Part shown: positions 1-11,049 of the stretch, one piece after another | Layout: every line of letters starts with the position of its first letter | How positions within the stretch are numbered: position 1 is the first letter of the stretch | NCBI GenBank assembly: GCA_014925825.1 | Contig: JACGCK010000097.1 | Location: 109,319-173,318, forward strand | Reading direction: 5' to 3' | DNA: 64,000 nt | Source: Pholiota molesta | Lineage: Eukaryota > Basidiomycota > Agaricomycetes > Agaricales > Strophariaceae | Notes under the pieces: generated by a model | What the model saw: the letters and a program-made list of their open reading frames with translations, nothing else | Told to the model about the DNA's origin: nothing | Database searches by the model: none | Program-made: the position numbers and the translations under genes

Positions 1-992
1 CGGTCATGGTCTCCGGAAGCTACCCGGCGTCAAGCAATGAGCCGTATGTTGGTTGAATCGTCGAACAAGGGAGGTGTCGCAGCCACGTTCGAAATTCCTG
101 GCTATATAAGCGTACCCAGCGACTCACTTAAGCATAACGTTACTATTGCAACATTGGAATTCGAGGCACCTCTGCTGTGGTATACCATTCCCAAAGTGGA
201 TGCGAAGATATACATGAAGGTAGTTGCGCTCTTGATACACACTGAATCGGAACTCATCCAGTTGGTGGACAGGCCAAGATTAAGAATGAATCGGAATATA
301 TGTTCATTCCAGGTCCTGCGAATGTTTACGTCGATAAGAGCTTCATTGCTACCACTACCATGCCCTCAGTCAGTCCGGAAGAGACATTTGACTGCTCTCT
401 AGGGTCCGTAATCGTATTTCGAATTCAGCTCTCACTACCGCCTAACGTGCCTTAATTCAACAGATTGGACCGCTCCATCCGTGTCACCTATCATCCTCGA
501 GAGAAGAAGGCCACACAAACGGGCTTTGTGAAAAAATCTAGTAGCACCACCTACGCACACCGCATTACGCTCGCCAACACAAAGTCTACTGCCATCAGGA
601 ATCTGAAAGTCATTGATTCGATACCTGTTTCCCAGGATGAACGGATCGAAATCAAGCTGCTCAGCCCGTCGTTGTCTCCTCCAAGTGCTGATGCTCTAGC
701 ACGAAAGGATTCTACTGCAGCTGACGGCGACGCGGACAGTCACAGTACGAAAGGTACCAAGATGGCAAGCAGTAGGCAAAAGATCATGCGCGTCCTCCTG
801 CCAAATCAGTCTTCGAAAGGTAATATTGTGGCTCAATGGGATGGCATTGATGATCCAGAGGTGGATCAGCAGACGGTGGGGAAGAATGGGCGGGTGAGTT
901 GGATTGTGTCTTTGGCTCCGCAGGAGAGCGTAACTCTCGCTCTGAAGTATGAAGTATCGTTTCCGGAACGCCTTCCAGTTTACGGATTATGA
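1..992 (+). CDS. DUF4139 (mucoidy-inhibitor-like) protein, 3' part
   Basis: The gene is cut by the left edge; the frame is open from base 1, so the ATG at 37 is probably internal. Exons are 1-219, 273-403 and 464-992. Both introns (53 and 60 bases, GT-AG) restore phase and rebuild a continuous C-terminal DUF4139 beta domain, with stretches such as KVDAKIYMKA, FIPGPANVYVD and the closing APQESVTLALKYEVSFPE. An Asp/Ser-rich insert lies near the middle of exon 3. Fungal members are predicted cytoplasmic proteins with an N-terminal coiled coil, not visible here; their molecular role is not established. The family call rests on my recognition of the C-terminal motif pattern. Confidence 0.75.
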
Positions 993-1335
993 AATTTTGT
1001 TGGGCAGTTCCTATTCTGTGTTTTTGTAATGATATATCAATCAAAACAATGAAAAGCAGAAGGTCTTGAGCAATGCAAGAGTCCTTGCATGTAAATGCCA
1101 GATAATTTTACATGAATTCGATTGAATAAGCGCTCGCAGTGGTGAATCTGTCGGCGCCGCGGAGTTCTAATACAATTCCACCTAGGACTGATCATGAACA
1201 GCCTTGAACAGCACCCAACCGTGACATTGAACCGCCTCATGGGAGAACAAATGACATGCACTATTATCACGACCCTGCAAACCACCGTTGGTGATTGTAA
1301 AGGCGCTTTTGCACCATGACAAGCTCTGGACTGGA
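993..1335. other. intergenic, no gene seen
   Basis: About 340 bases between two plus-strand genes. It must hold the terminator of the DUF4139 gene and the promoter of the coiled-coil gene. I see no clear TATA box, repeat or RNA gene. Confidence 0.5.
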
Positions 1336-3490
1336 ATGCCACCTAACCAAGGCTTACGTCGTGTTCTGAGCGGATTCTCATTCTCATCACAAAAGTCTCG
1401 AAAAACCTCCAATGCCGACGGTCAGAGTCCAAGCGAGCCTCAGTCGATTGCGCAAATCCTTTCGGACGTATCGAAGGATGATGCACCTCTCAGTCCATCA
1501 GCTACCGGTTCTGCGCAAACCTTGAACCATGTCGGTGCCAATACGAACAGTATGTGAGCTTTCAGCCGGTGGTTTTGAAATTTATCTGACAGTTTTTCAA
1601 GAAGGGACTCATGCCAGAGAACTTTCCTCAGCCTCAGCCCCGCTTCCAGATACTACGAAAAATACTCCCCATGTGCTTCGCTCTGCTTCTGAACCCCAAC
1701 AGACGGAGCCTGATTTGGATCAACCGCCACTACCGTATCAGCATCTAGCCAGGGATAAACACATCTTGGAACAGAGGATCGGCCATGTTCAGCTCGTGCT
1801 TGATCAAGTCAAATTGGATCTTCTGCAGGCGACGAAAGAAAAACATGCTCTGAAGCAGCAGGTACATCGGCAGGATGAAGAAAATCAACGGGTCAAGGAT
1901 CAATTGCGAGCCGCGAAGCGACAGTACGAGTCCATTCAGTCAGAACTCGAGGCGTATACTCAAGTGAAAGAGGATCTACTTTCGGCGAACAAGGAAAAGA
2001 ATTGTCTCAAGGACGATCTCGAGGACACGAAGCGCAAACTAGAAACGACCACCTCTGAGCTCAGGGATACGAAAACACGCTCACAAGAACTAGGCGCCAA
2101 ACACAAGAAATTGGACAAATCGTTCCGGGATAGCCGTCATGAAAACCACAGCCTAGAAATCAGACTTGCGGATGCGAAATCACAAATCATTACCCTGACA
2201 GAAGAAAAGAACAAAGCGGAGGAACACATGAAAAAGTACCGTGCCTTTTCTCAGGCCATCTACAAGGAAATCAAGCCCGAGCAAGATAAAAATCGAGCGT
2301 ATGAAGCCGAAATAACACAAATCAAATCCCTGCTAGAGCTCAAAACATCGACCCTCCAGGAGACGCAAGTTCAACTAGCCTCCTTGGAGAAAGAGAAAGA
2401 GACCTGGCGAGGCAGAATGGACACGATGATACACAAGGTATTCGCCTCCGAACGTCGCATACGCATGCTACATCACGCTGCACGAACGCTGGAACCGCAG
2501 AATATGGGGGACAGCTCCGGTCATCAAATCAGACGCGGCAAAAACACCAAGCCCAATACTAGTTTCAGTGCCGAAATTGTCGATACAGTCTCGACGCTCA
2601 ACAAAGCAATTCTCGATGCGGCCAGCAACTTCACGCCTTTGTTTTTTTCACCCGACTCCCAAACGTGGTCTGGAAATGTCGAGCGCGCTAAAGTGGTATT
2701 TGGGGAGTGGGTTACCTCTCGCATGCGCAAAGAAGGATGGAATCAGCCTTGGATGCTTCAATCCATCATCCAGATGTTCTTGATTGACTGGTGTCATGCG
2801 ATCATTGAAGCTTGGTATCCCAAGCAGCAGTCCTTCGCAGAACTATTCCTGACTGCATTGGCGTCGCGGAAATCATCCTTTAAAGGTCTGTTCTCTTTCT
2901 GAAGGAAGTGCGCTATTCTGATTTTCCGCATCACGCATTTTGAAGGCACAATCGAGTTCCAAGCTTTTAAAATTGCGTCTAACAGCTCGGATTCCTCACC
3001 GGATATCAGGACATGGGCCATCCAAATTCTAGACGACCTCCTCCAGATCGTACCAGCTCCCAACATGGAGACGGAATACCGTGAAGATATACTTCTTCCA
3101 GTACTCACCAACCTGGCTCGGGTCGCATATGATCTCAGGCTGGCCCTCGCCGAGGAAGACATATGTGGCAATGTACAATTGCATGTCCCTCCGCCTGACG
3201 TTCAGTTCCTGCCAGATTCTATGAACACGATGAACGCCGAGAATTTCGAAACCCAAACCCGCGCCCCCAAAGACCTAGGCGATGTCGTAGGCTGTACAAG
3301 TATAGGCTTGCGGAGCATATCAATCCAGAAATCGGATGCTGGGCCCTCGTTCATCCGTCGTACCACAATCTTGCCACCAAACGTCATCCTCGCTCGCGAT
3401 ATGGTCCCGAAAAATCCCTTCAGGGATGTCCCAATGTCAGCCAAGGAAGATTTTCAAGGGGAGACGGATATGATGATGGATCTTGATTGA
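1336..3490 (+). CDS. coiled-coil protein, paralog A
   Basis: Exons 1336-1549, 1593-2885 and 2946-3490 join in phase to give 683 residues. The N-terminus is Ser/Pro-rich. Residues of roughly 120-350 form a long Glu/Lys/Gln-rich coiled coil. A globular C-terminal domain follows, with the signature W(C)HAIIEAWYPKQQSFAEL and, after the last intron, LARVAYDLRLALAEEDI. The gene at 8671-10801 has the same order of parts, the same C-terminal signatures and an intron at the same place, so the two are paralogs; only this copy has the 43-base intron near the N-terminus. I started at the ATG giving MPPNQGLRRVLSGF because it aligns with the paralog's basic N-terminus. I do not recognise a named family. 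The coiled coil suggests a scaffold or self-assembling protein. Confidence 0.8.
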
Positions 3491-3544
3491 GGTCCGAGTC
3501 GGCAGTCAAGGACACTATCACGGTGCCAGTCAAGATTCTAATGC

Positions 3545-5350
3545 GAAACTAAGATGCTCATACTTATCTCTATAAATTTACATGATGGCGCATACTAATT
3601 ATTTATAAACCGACAAATTTACAAGCATGGCGAATCATATGTCTTCTTCACTGATACGAAATTTGAAGTCAACGTTAGGCTGCCTCCGCAGTGTCTCAAA
3701 GGCATTATGAGCGACATCACCAAGTCCATTCATTAGATCCGTATTGACTGGCGCAAAGGAATAGACGACGACGTGAATATTGACTTGGCGAAGGAGCGGA
3801 AAATTTGTAAGGGTAGCCACATTGTCGAGCTTTCCCCAAACCTCCTTTCGGGTGCTGCATGCACAATCCGTATCCACTGACACCTCCAACTCGATTGATT
3901 GGAGAGGACATTTGGCTGACGCCAGAATGCTGAGCTCTTCGCAGGCTCCGCAGTAAGGATCCTCGTCTTCGTTTTGAATGATGTACTCCAATTTGAGATT
4001 CTGTAGAGTCTTCTGGGAAGACGGGTGCATATGTTCTGCGAATCGAACAGGTTGGAGAGGATCCATTTTCGGGCTCATTACTAGTTATTCGAGTCAGTGG
4101 AACAAAATTAAGCATGTCCGAAAAATATTTAGTTGCTAACCTTGTAGCTTCAAAACCTTTAACTGCTTTGCGATATTTAATAGATGATTCATGAGCTCGG
4201 ACTGTTCATCTGATTGTTCGAGATCCAGAGATAGAGTTGAAAGCGTACTAAAATCAAAGGTAGGTACATTCTGACATCCTTGTCCAAGCAATTGCCTGGC
4301 AGCTTCCCAACAATGGAGGCCCATAGAGAATGATCGAAGATGGGAAATTGTGACATGTTTCTGTTGCAAACTCTCCAAGTTGGCATCGTTGGCTGATGGA
4401 CCCACTGCCCAATCAAGATCCAGATCTTTAAGGTGGGTCGAGCTCGAACAAATGGTTGCGATGGGAAAGTCCTTGATAACTTGGAGTCGAAAGAATGTAA
4501 GGTCCGATGACTGAATGAACCTTTCAAGAGATGTTTTCAAAGACATTGGAATTGTATGCCAGGATTTCTCCGAATTATCGAAAGAGAGGGAAAATGTCTT
4601 GACATTCGAAAGTTTCTCGAGAATATGCGGAATACTGGGGTTTGTTTCTTCAGGCGTTCCGATGAAGAGATCGAGTTTCTTGACATAGGTTGCCACGGTG
4701 GGAGTTCGATCCAGAAGCCTTGTAAATCGCCTAAGCGCAGATGGTCGATCATCAACTAGATCGCGGTTGATAACAATGGTCGCAAAGATATGTTTTATAC
4801 ACAAAGAGTGAAAGGTTCTGCAGGTTTGTGAACATGCCTTCAAGGATTCAACATCATCTTCATATGCCAGGACATCGACTATGCAAGAGCATATGTCCAA
4901 GGGCAAATCAAAGGAAGAGTCGATGGCCAGGTTCATGATCCAAAATTTCGAATGCGAAGGACTCGAGATGACACAGCTGTCCTCCCTCAAGTTATTGTTA
5001 GTTGGAGATGATTGTTCAGTAGGCGGCGCCAGTGCTTACAGGCAAAAATTCGCACTGCGTGGTTTTCAATGGGACAAATGGCCGTGGAGAAGTTGGGGAG
5101 GCTTCCAGGTGCATTAATCCCAGTCAAGCTTAATGCCCAAAATTCCTGTAGCAATGAAATGGACTCACACGAACTTGAGTGAACCTTGATGAAGGATCTA
5201 GCAGATCAAGGGATGTAACAGGTCAAGCATGGAGTGATTGTGGTTTGTGCGATAAATAGCTACGACCGATGCTATGGGTTGATGATATACTTAGTAGATG
5301 CTATATACACGGTGTGGGTCAAGTGTGGGTGATACCATCATCGACCCACA
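3545..5350 (-). repeat. segmental repeat unit, copy 1 (F-box gene plus flanks)
   Basis: This stretch resembles 41617-43305 and, in reverse orientation, 47055-48745. The likeness covers the whole F-box gene, its intron, about 90 bases downstream (a shared CATCATGTAAATT motif) and several hundred bases upstream. The distal upstream part, about 5121-5350, is closest to the solo element at 7745-7955 (shared CCTGTAGCAATGAAATG and GATCAAGGGATG-like words). The ends are approximate, and I found no terminal inverted repeat or target-site duplication by eye. Confidence 0.7.
3635..4936 (-). CDS. F-box protein, segmental copy 1
   Basis: Exons (minus strand) 4936-4141 and 4080-3635 join in phase to 413 residues. 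Residues 9-55 hold an F-box: LPLDICSCIVDVL followed by ESLKACSQTCRTFHSL. The rest has leucine-rich, repeat-like segments typical of substrate-binding regions. F-box proteins bind Skp1 and recruit targets to SCF ubiquitin ligases; the target here is unknown. The reading frame opens further upstream, but copy 2 has a stop just before the same Met, so I start at the shared MNLAIDSSFDLP. Exon lengths (796 and 446) equal those of copy 2 exactly, and the 60-base intron is close to theirs. Confidence 0.85.
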
Positions 5351-6296
5351 CATCGACGGCGGCCCCACCTTTTGCCCACCTCAAATATCTCAGTCCATTT
5401 TTATCTAATTCTTTTACGTCTAAGCTCATATGGATGCAAGAAGTCTACTCCGCGTATTTTCTTTAAGCCTAAACATGCTTTGGTCTGCTTTGGTTGAAGA
5501 AAACAAAAAAGCCCTCTTGTCATGCTGCCCAACACCTGCCGTGTCGGAGAAATCATTGATCTGATCGCCGAGTAAGTAGTTGACAAACGCGTGTCGTAAC
5601 CAGTCGCATACCACCCGAAGTTCCAGTTTCCTAATTTCTATAGCTAACAATGCCTGCTGAAAGAAGCTCGACGAGGCAAATATGTCGATGAATAAATAAA
5701 CCTAACTATGCTGCCTCTCAAGCTCTCAAGCTTCAAGCTTCAAGTCTTATTAATTGTCTTCAATGTAATGTTGTGTCGCCCTGTCCACCCACACTGGTTT
5801 TAATGACTCTGAGCCTTGAGTCAATGTGGGTGAACAGCCATGAGTGTCGATGTGGGCGGACAGCCATGAGCGCTGAGCGCTGAGCGCTGAGGCTTGAGAT
5901 CATAATTAGACTGTCATCTTTCCTAAATTCGATTGTTTGTGCCCACCGACATTTGTGCAGAACAATATGCCAGACAGTGCCCTTCCCAAATACAAGAAAG
6001 CGATCTACGATTTCGCTGTCAGCCGCTCTCATTGATCAAATCAATGTCATATGTAATTTCTGTAGTAATTGTGGGCGTCAAGACGGGCGACTCTCATTCT
6101 GGATTTTATGTGATGCACATGTGGTGCAGTGCACCGCCAACCCATTTGTGCCCAAAATAAGCTTAAGGATATCCGTATAAGTAGGTCTGGTGCCAGGAAG
6201 CTCAATTTCCCAAGAGCTGGTCTCCTCACCTTTACGAGTCATTGCCACTATTTTTCATTGTGCAGGGCATTGCATCCATTTGATCATTCATCTACT
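5351..6296. other. intergenic with short repeats
   Basis: No convincing gene. It has runs of CTCAAG/CTTCAAG words near 5715-5745 and a short tandem repeat at 5821-5890. The last 100 bases should carry the promoter of the secreted protein gene. Confidence 0.5.
5821..5890. repeat. 26-base tandem repeat plus GAGCGCT array
   Basis: Two imperfect 26-base units, 5821-5846 and 5847-5872, share ATGTGGG and ACAGCCATGAG. They run into three copies of the 7-base word GAGCGCT. It lies between the F-box repeat unit and the secreted protein gene. Confidence 0.75.
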
Positions 6297-7599
6297 ATGG
6301 GTTATCTACGCTTCGTTCTCCTTGGTCTCTGCATCCTGTCGGCATTTGCATCCGACGCCGATCCAACGCCTAATCCGCCCTTTTCAGAAGGAGATGTCCG
6401 TTTCATTAAACCTGCCAATTTCTTACCAAAGGTGGTACGTTGCATCATTCCTTAATTAATTGAATGCTTTCTAACTGTGAGATTATACTATCATTATAGG
6501 ATGGAAGTCTTCTTCCTAAGGGCGCTTATGTGGCCCATCCTGGAATCTTGTTAGGCCCTCCCGATGAAAAGGGCGACGCTCGACTTTTAGTAGTTTCACA
6601 TACTCACCCCCCACCGGCTTCAGGAGAACACCTGCGCGAAGCAAACGATTACATTGACAAAGACGTTCAGTCACAATTTAAATTTGATGTTAAAAAGGGA
6701 AAATCTTCACTTGTTAACCTCATTCCAGCCGTGGCCAATCAAGAGCATATAATACTGAAAGAGGACAGGTATCCAAAAAAAATTGAACCAACACACATGG
6801 AACGACTTAAAAAAGACAGTGGTATGTCGATAGATCTATCCTCCTTATTTTAGATTGAACAAATTTTAACACAACCCATCTTTCACTGCCAGATGACGCA
6901 GTCCGGGCTAAGCTCCAGGCTAAGCACCAGGAGGCTGAGCACCAGGCTGAGCTAGCGCAACAAAAGGCCGCATCGGCGAAGGCTTCTACCAGTAAGAGGG
7001 GACGGAATGAAAGCCCTGAGCCGGAGATCTCCCCTGAGGACAAACAAGGGGAATCGAAGCGACTTCGATTAGAGTCATTTAGTAGTGGCAACTTCAAGTC
7101 GCGACTTAACTCAGCGAATGCGCCAAGTGGAAGCCTTAGGAACTCACCTATACCAAGGGTCAAAGAGGGCACAAACCCATCTCGCCACAATTCCAGGTCA
7201 CCGCTGAGAGGCAGCTCACCGAAGGCGCGAAGTAGAAGCCTTAGGAACTCACCTATACCAAGGGTCACAGAGGGCGCAAACCCATCTCGCCACAATTCCA
7301 GGTCACCGCTGAGAGGCAGCTCATCGAAGGCGCGAGGTAGAAGCCTTAGTAGGAACTCACCTATACCACGGATCAAAGAGGGCTCAAACCCATCTCGCCA
7401 CAATTCCAAGTCACCGCAGAGAGGCAGATCACCAAATGCTTCTACGACTAAGAGTCGAGGCAGGAGTGGAAGTCCTGGGAGTTCACCTCGCAAGGGAGGG
7501 AAAACGGCATCGACGCGATCTCCGAGTCGTCAGGGCCCACATTCTTCCAAGGGTTCACGGTCCCCAAACTCCCCTCATTCCAAGGCTTCGCGATCTTGA
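6297..7599 (+). CDS. secreted protein with Arg/Ser-rich tandem repeats
   Basis: Exons 6297-6434, 6500-6821 and 6893-7599 join in phase to 388 residues. The N-terminus MGYLRFVLLGLCILSAFAS is a good signal peptide with likely cleavage after Ala-Ser. A globular stretch follows (residues about 30-150), then an Ala/Gln/Glu-rich helix (QAKHQEAEHQAELAQQKA). The C-terminal half is very basic and Ser/Arg-rich, with three tandem 35-37-residue repeats built on SPIPR, NPSRHNSRSP and RGSS. KRGRNESPEP and ESKRLRLES resemble nuclear-import signals. A signal peptide on an RS-rich tail is unusual. I know no named family; a secreted effector-like role is only a guess. The gene sits between two pieces of the F-box segmental repeat. 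Confidence 0.8.
7129..7437 (+). repeat. three tandem coding repeats of about 105 bases
   Basis: In-frame repeats in the last exon of the secreted protein. Each starts near AGAAGCCTTAG..AACTCACC and carries CCATCTCGCCACAATTCCA. The third unit has an extra AGT codon. High identity between units points to recent slippage or unequal crossing-over. Confidence 0.85.
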
Positions 7600-7744
7600 A
7601 AATCGGTAGCGACCATATGTTTTTTTGGATACATGTTCGATACTTCGATACATAGTAAAAGACCATCGATCATGTCTTGTATTTTATCTAGTCAGGCAGA
7701 AGTATTTTTGTTGATCAAAATAATCGGAGGATACTATAATGCTA

Positions 7745-7955
7745 TTAAAGCTTAATGTCCATTGATATACCTGTAGCAATGAAATGAACTCACATGAACT
7801 TCAGTGAATCCTGATAGAGGATGTAGCGATTCAAGGGATGCAACATGTCAATCTTGGGGCGATTGTGTTTATGCGATAAACGGCTGAGACCGATGTTATG
7901 GATTGATGATATAGTAGATGCCATCTACATTGTGGGCGATACTATCATCGGCCGT
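7745..7955 (-). repeat. solo upstream element of the F-box repeat unit
   Basis: It matches about 5121-5350 in the same orientation and more weakly the regions upstream of F-box copies 2 and 3. Shared words include CCTGTAGCAATGAAATG, GATTGATGATATA and ATCATCG. No F-box coding sequence follows at the expected side, where the secreted-protein gene lies instead. It abuts the broken membrane-protein copy directly. Confidence 0.75.
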
Positions 7956-8392
7956 CTTTCCCAGGTCCGGCTCCGTCTTGAGTCTTGACTATTGCGGATT
8001 CGAATCCATCGTACTGATATGTCCGGGCAAGACGCCTGTTATGCACGCCACAGACAATGACATACAGCGGGAAGACGGGATCCAGGAAACAGGTCACTGT
8101 CCGATACGGCGTGCAGACGAACTGACGAAAAAGCGTGGTGGTGATGTCCAGAAAGACGAACAGCGGCGCGCGCCGCGCAGACGTACCCGAGGACAGGCAG
8201 CGGCGAGAGACGGAGAAAAGGCGTGAAAAAGCCTGTGAAGAAGCTGAAGGTGAGCTTGAGGAAGGAGAATGCGGCAGAGACGAGATCAATAGTTCGGGCT
8301 ATTGGAATACGGAGTTCCCAGGGAATGCCTGCGATAGTGGCTGAGGCAGCCTGTGCCATGCATGCTTGAAGAGCTGGCTGACATTTGTGCTG
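7956..8392 (-). pseudogene. broken copy of the 43.7-kb membrane protein gene
   Basis: Read on the minus strand it matches the intact gene at 43738-44259: IPIARTIDLVSAAFSFLKL, FTPFLRLSPLPVLGYVCA, then in another frame APLFVFLDITTTLF and finally DGFESAIVKTQ. The first ATG of the intact gene corresponds to ACG here. The frame is lost near the start and again after GYVCA, and the C-terminal tail is missing. Clearly homologous and not translatable as one protein. It joins the solo upstream element at about 7955. Confidence 0.85.
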
Positions 8393-8670
8393 CCGTTTAT
8401 CGTGGTGTATTATTTACTTGAATGCGAATGCCTCAGAATGTCAGAATGTCCTGAATGTAGGGATAAGCAAGGGATAAGATAAACTGCTAGACTGCTAGAC
8501 GTCGACGTTGATGGTAGAGACTAATGGGCCCGTGGCTGTGTTCAGCGTAACCGGATTGTGCTATTCAGCGACGCCCTCGGGTGTCACTAAATGATGATTG
8601 ATCCCATGCGTAGCGCCTGTGCACCTTCGCGTTTCCCAAATACACCTTCAACCTCTTCCATGTCCTTGTC

Positions 8671-10801
8671 TTGAGCGCCACAATGTTCAAAAGTGGTCTA
8701 CTGCGGTCGTTTCGCTCATCATCGAATCCCCCAAACCTACCAACCCCCGACGGCCCACTGACAACAAGGCTAATGCCGCTCGATGATGCGGCTCAGTCGA
8801 GGAGATCTTTAAGCAGCGTCTCAGAGGCGCCACCTTCCGAAGAAGATTTTGGCCGAGATGATACGTATTCAATAGCGGAAAGCTCGTCCTCTAGAGGTGC
8901 TCCTTCTATTATGTCCAGCAGGAGGGAGTCTCTGCCTCCATCCTATGCCGAACACGATAACCCTCCCCGTCCGAGATCCCGACCCATTTCCAGTTCGACC
9001 CAGGCATCTTCATCTTCATCCGGCTCGTCAGCGTCATCATCATCGCAAGACCCCGACGATGCCTCAGAACAGAGAAGGAGACGCGCCGCCCGGAGGCGCC
9101 AAGGGGATACGTTTGGCGGGCTGCAAGCGATATCTGAAGCGAATTCCAGTTCTTCGAATCTCTCCGTCCACTCGTCATTTACGCCCAGCCTTTTCGGGAT
9201 CAATTCATCGTACGCAAGACGAATGGAGGAAACGGGAAGATTGCGGCGCTTACAGTCGCAACAAGTTTTAGCGCCCACGGATTCGAAGGAACCACGCACG
9301 CCAGAATCCGACACTCTGAACCCCCCTTCGTCTGATCCCAGTCGTAGTAGACCACGCCCAGAATCTGAAGTCCTCCCCCCATATATTTCCCCCACCGACT
9401 TTACTTTGGAAGTTCCGTCCCCCACCGATCCTGCACTTGCACCCGGACCCCAATCAACGCCTACAGACCCTCCAATATCAGACGATCCTCCTTCCGATGA
9501 CCCAACGGATCCTCAAACTCGTCTTCACCAAGCCCTCCGCGACCTCGAAGAAGCGCGATCCTCCGCGCGCCAACTCGCCGCCGAACGGGAGGAGGAAAAG
9601 GCCGCCCTGCTCGCGCGCGTGGACGCCAGCGAGAAGTTCACCGACGAGCTCACCCGCGACCTCGCCGCGCACACGCGCCTGCTCGCCGAGGCGCGCGCCG
9701 AGCTCAGCACCACGCGCGGCGCGCTCGCCGCGCTCACGCAGGAGAAGCGCGGGTGGCAGGACAAGTGCGACGCGCTGCACCACAAGCTGCAGGGGGCCGC
9801 GCGGCGGATGCGGTGCCTCGACGGTGTGACAAGGGCGAAGCTCGAGGCGCGGCAGGCGGCGCAGGGGCACGCGATCCGGCGCACGCGGCAGGTCATGGGG
9901 ATGGCGCTGGCGCCGCGGGTGGAGGTCATCGGGGCGGTGGAGGCGCTGAATGAGGAGGTCTTGCAGCTGGCGAATATCTTCGTGGAGAACCTGGAGCGCA
10001 CGAGGATACCCTCGAGTGACGATGGTACCCAGCGCGCGAAATCGGTTCTTGGGGATGGTGTAACGGCGATGATGCAGACGCAGGCAGCCGATCAGGATAA
10101 TGGGTTCCGTTTCCTTCTGATGCAGGTCGCATTGGAGGTGTTTATGACGTCGTGGTGTTCTGCGATTATCGATGGGTATTACCCGAAACAAGAGTCGTTT
10201 GCTGACCTCTTAATTGAAATGTCGGCACAATCGGTGGTCAATGTTTCGAGACGGGGACATGGTAAGTCTCCCTTTGTCATACAACGTTGTCGAATAATTT
10301 TCTGAAGTGACTTCAGTGCCTCGGATCCAGTGCGGTAGCCCCATCCAAGTTGTACAAGTGCACGCCGCAGACACCATGGCCCAAAAATTCCCGCAATGGG
10401 TGGACGAAATCATCGACGATCTAGCGGCGATCTTGCTTGTCGGCGGAATAAAGATGAAATCCCACCGTGCCAGCATGTTCTCGAGCAAATTCCTCGGCCT
10501 CGTGAAGTTGGCCTACGACCTCCGGGCAGCGCTCGCCGAGAAGGATTTAGCCGGCGGTCTCGACCTCTATATGGTTGCGCCTGATACACCGTTCCGAGCG
10601 ACGTGGATGGATGAAGCGCATGAAGCGCAAACCCATATATCCGACCTGGATGTTGAGCCCATCGCCGGGACGAGTGGTTTAGGTCTCTCTCAAGATCTCA
10701 GCCACAGTCCACAATTTTGGGGCTCAAGTATAGATACAAAACCGAGCATGGTCTTGAAGCCGAAAGTCGTTCTTCTCCGTGTTTTACAAGAGAACCTTTG
10801 A
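8671..10801 (+). CDS. coiled-coil protein, paralog B
   Basis: Exons 8671-10261 and 10317-10801 join in phase to 691 residues. The first 280 residues are Ser/Pro/Asp-rich and disordered. Residues about 285-390 form an Ala/Arg/Glu-rich coiled coil in a markedly GC-rich stretch (9540-9960). The C-terminal domain carries WCSAIIDGYYPKQESFADL and LVKLAYDLRAALAEKDL, matching paralog A (1336-3490), and the last intron is in the same position. Translation could also begin at the Met four codons later (MFKSGLLRSF). Function unknown. The pair probably arose by local duplication and was later separated by the F-box, secreted-protein and pseudogene segment. Confidence 0.82.
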
Positions 10802-11049
10802 TTGGTGTTTTTTTTCACAGCATATGTATATACCCTCCGACGTTTGAGACTTCGTCATTTTGATATACCTCTTTCATTTTAGCATAACCTCATGTACATT
10901 TATTCATTTTACAATTACATTCTCCCATAGCTAGTAACTTATCATATTGCCCCTACGTTTCATCCTCATGGATATGAATCCTCACATAAAATTATTAAGA
11001 GTGCCATCAAGCTTGTATTGCTGCGTAAATCGTTCTCAATCATATAAAA

